DNA of 15,634 bases from Bacteroidota bacterium (GTDB lineage: Bacteria; Bacteroidota; Bacteroidia; NS11-12g; UBA9320), in the NCBI GenBank assembly GCA_947499775.1, contig CANMPY010000011.1, positions 1-15,634 of the forward strand, in the 5' to 3' direction. The notes beneath the pieces were generated by a model. The model was given only the letters and a program-made list of their open reading frames with translations, made no database searches and was not told the origin of the DNA. Both the position numbers and the translations under genes were made by a program. Below, piece after piece: positions 14,325 through 15,634 of the stretch. Position 1 is the first letter of the stretch, and each line of letters opens with the position of its first letter.

Positions 14325-15634
14325 CTAATTTATGATAATTTTTAGTGTGGCTTCACATTTAATTTCGCTTAAAACTTTCACATAATAAATCCCTTTTGGC
14401 AACGATTGTAATTCTATTGCATGTAGTTCATTTATATACATTTGCTTATAAACCAAAGTGCCAATAGTATTAAATATTTCAATACTTCCATTATGCGTAA
14501 ATTGCGGAACAGCTATATTAAATATACCGTTATTTGGATTTGGATAAATAGTTATGGCGCTTTTAGAATTCCTTTCGATTATGCTCAAAGGATTTTTACC
14601 CAGTTTATGAATAAAAATATCTATCGGTCCATTAGGAGTTAAATCAAATTTGGCAAAATCAGGATCAAAGTCGGACTGCTCGCTAAAATACCCGGTAGAA
14701 TAAATATTTCCAAAATCATCCAATGCAATATCATTTACCCCTAAATAATCATAGCTATCAAATGTTTTGGCCCATACAAAATTACCCATTGGATCTAATT
14801 TAGAAATGTATGCCCCATGCCCATTTGTAGATGAATAAAAAGTATCAACACCAGGGTTAAAAGCAGTTTTACCAATGAATGTTCCCGCTGATATTATATT
14901 TCCATAGGTATCACAAACAATTGTGTTGCCTCTCGTATCTGCATTGCCCCCCAATTGCTTTGCCCAAGCAACCGTTCCTGAACTATCTATCTTACAAATA
15001 AAAGCACCAAAAGATTGCGGCTGCGCAATTAATACATGCTTTCCTGGTCTACTGGGATCAAAATCGGCTTTGGCCATAAAATATCCTGTTGTGTAAACAT
15101 TTGAATGCTTATCGGTGGCAATTGAAAATCCCATTTCGGTTTCCATACTTTTAAATTGTTTTGCCCAAACAAAGTTTCCTGATTTGCTAAGTTTACAAAT
15201 AAAAACATCAAAGTCCCATAAGGCTTGCAAATTATGGACTCCAGAATTCGGGTCAAAATCCATAATATCCCCAAAATCACCTGTAAAATAAATATTGTCA
15301 ACTAAGTCAGTAGTAATTGACAAACTTTGGTTCCAATGAGTACTTTCAAACTTTTTTGCCCAAACAAAATTTCCTAAATTATCTAATTTAGAAACAAACA
15401 GGCCAACCGCGAATTGAGCACTAAGGTTAAAACTATCCTTGCCAGGATCAAAATCAGCTGTTTTACCAAATTCACCGGTAGTCAATATATTCCCCTCAGA
15501 ATCTGTGGTGATAGATTGGGCAAGGTCATTACTTTTACCCCCCATTTGCTTTGCCCAAATAAAATTTCCTGATGAAGTTAATTTTAAAATAAAAATATCA
15601 GTACCCCCAATGGATGTGTTAGTTGACGTGCCGA
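14325..15634 (-). CDS. Secreted SBBP-type beta-propeller protein with a T9SS sorting domain, C-terminal part
   Basis: The frame is open from the right edge to a TAG at 14327-14325, 436 codons visible. The ATG at 15545 is internal, because the same repeat pattern (DIFILKL..SGNFIWAKQMGG) continues upstream of it to the window end, so the 5' end is missing. About five repeats of 60-70 residues are visible, each with F(I/V)(C/S)KLD..GNFVWAK, a segment ending in a D..GNIY.TG.F, and a DFDPG-like turn. This is the SBBP repeat pattern found in secreted Bacteroidota proteins, where blades build a beta-propeller. Acidic DFDP turns could bind calcium, which is an inference. The last 80 residues are a type A T9SS sorting domain (ITIYPNPNNGIFNI, IFNTIGTLVYK, LPKGIYYVKV). 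The protein should be secreted across the outer membrane; its ligand or role is unknown. Confidence 0.9.
   Translation of the reverse strand, partial: GTSTNTSIGGTDIFILKLTSSGNFIWAKQMGGKSNDLAQSITTDSEGNILTTGEFGKTADFDPGKDSFNLSAQFAVGLFVSKLDNLGNFVWAKKFESTHWNQSLSITTDLVDNIYFTGDFGDIMDFDPNSGVHNLQALWDFDVFICKLSKSGNFVWAKQFKSMETEMGFSIATDKHSNVYTTGYFMAKADFDPSRPGKHVLIAQPQSFGAFICKIDSSGTVAWAKQLGGNADTRGNTIVCDTYGNIISAGTFIGKTAFNPGVDTFYSSTNGHGAYISKLDPMGNFVWAKTFDSYDYLGVNDIALDDFGNIYSTGYFSEQSDFDPDFAKFDLTPNGPIDIFIHKLGKNPLSIIERNSKSAITIYPNPNNGIFNIAVPQFTHNGSIEIFNTIGTLVYKQMYINELHAIELQSLPKGIYYVKVLSEIKCEATLKIIIN

Overview
The window (about one third G+C by eye) looks like a chromosomal segment of a Bacteroidota bacterium. 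Three things support this: two proteins end in type IX secretion system (T9SS, type A) sorting domains; perfect TAnnTTTG elements, the Bacteroidota -7 promoter signature, lie before two genes; and start regions lack clear Shine-Dalgarno sequences and are A/T-rich instead. Every gene I can support is on the minus strand. I see no tRNA, rRNA, CRISPR array, insertion sequence or phage gene.

In the direction of transcription (right to left) the layout is as follows. (1) 15634-14325: the 3' part of a secreted SBBP-type beta-propeller protein with a T9SS sorting domain; its 5' end is beyond the right edge. (2) 14143-6792: a probable operon of tpiA (triosephosphate isomerase), prmA (ribosomal protein L11 methyltransferase), a 1462-residue exported protein of unknown function whose ATG overlaps the end of prmA by 7 nt, and a class I aminotransferase. 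(3) 6643-3719: a 974-residue secreted protein made of nine cysteine-rich PKD-like repeats plus a T9SS sorting domain, with its own -7 element and a strong terminator that overlaps its stop codon. (4) 3600-1555: a YbdL-type methionine/glutamine transaminase followed by a YafV-type omega-amidase. These two enzymes act in sequence: the transaminase consumes glutamine and yields alpha-ketoglutaramate, which the amidase hydrolyses. (5) 1503-1033: a small lipoprotein of the lipocalin-like kind. (6) 915-1: the 5' part of an exported S9 (prolyl oligopeptidase family) peptidase, whose catalytic domain lies beyond the left edge.

Most of the content is ordinary metabolism and envelope biology. The parts that deserve a second look are the nine-repeat cysteine-rich protein, the 1462-residue exported protein with an apparent winged-helix segment inside a beta-rich chain, and the leader between the lipoprotein and S9 genes. 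In the repeat protein, two cysteines are lost together in the same two repeats, and a three-repeat block was duplicated. In the leader, three short elements can form mutually exclusive hairpins.
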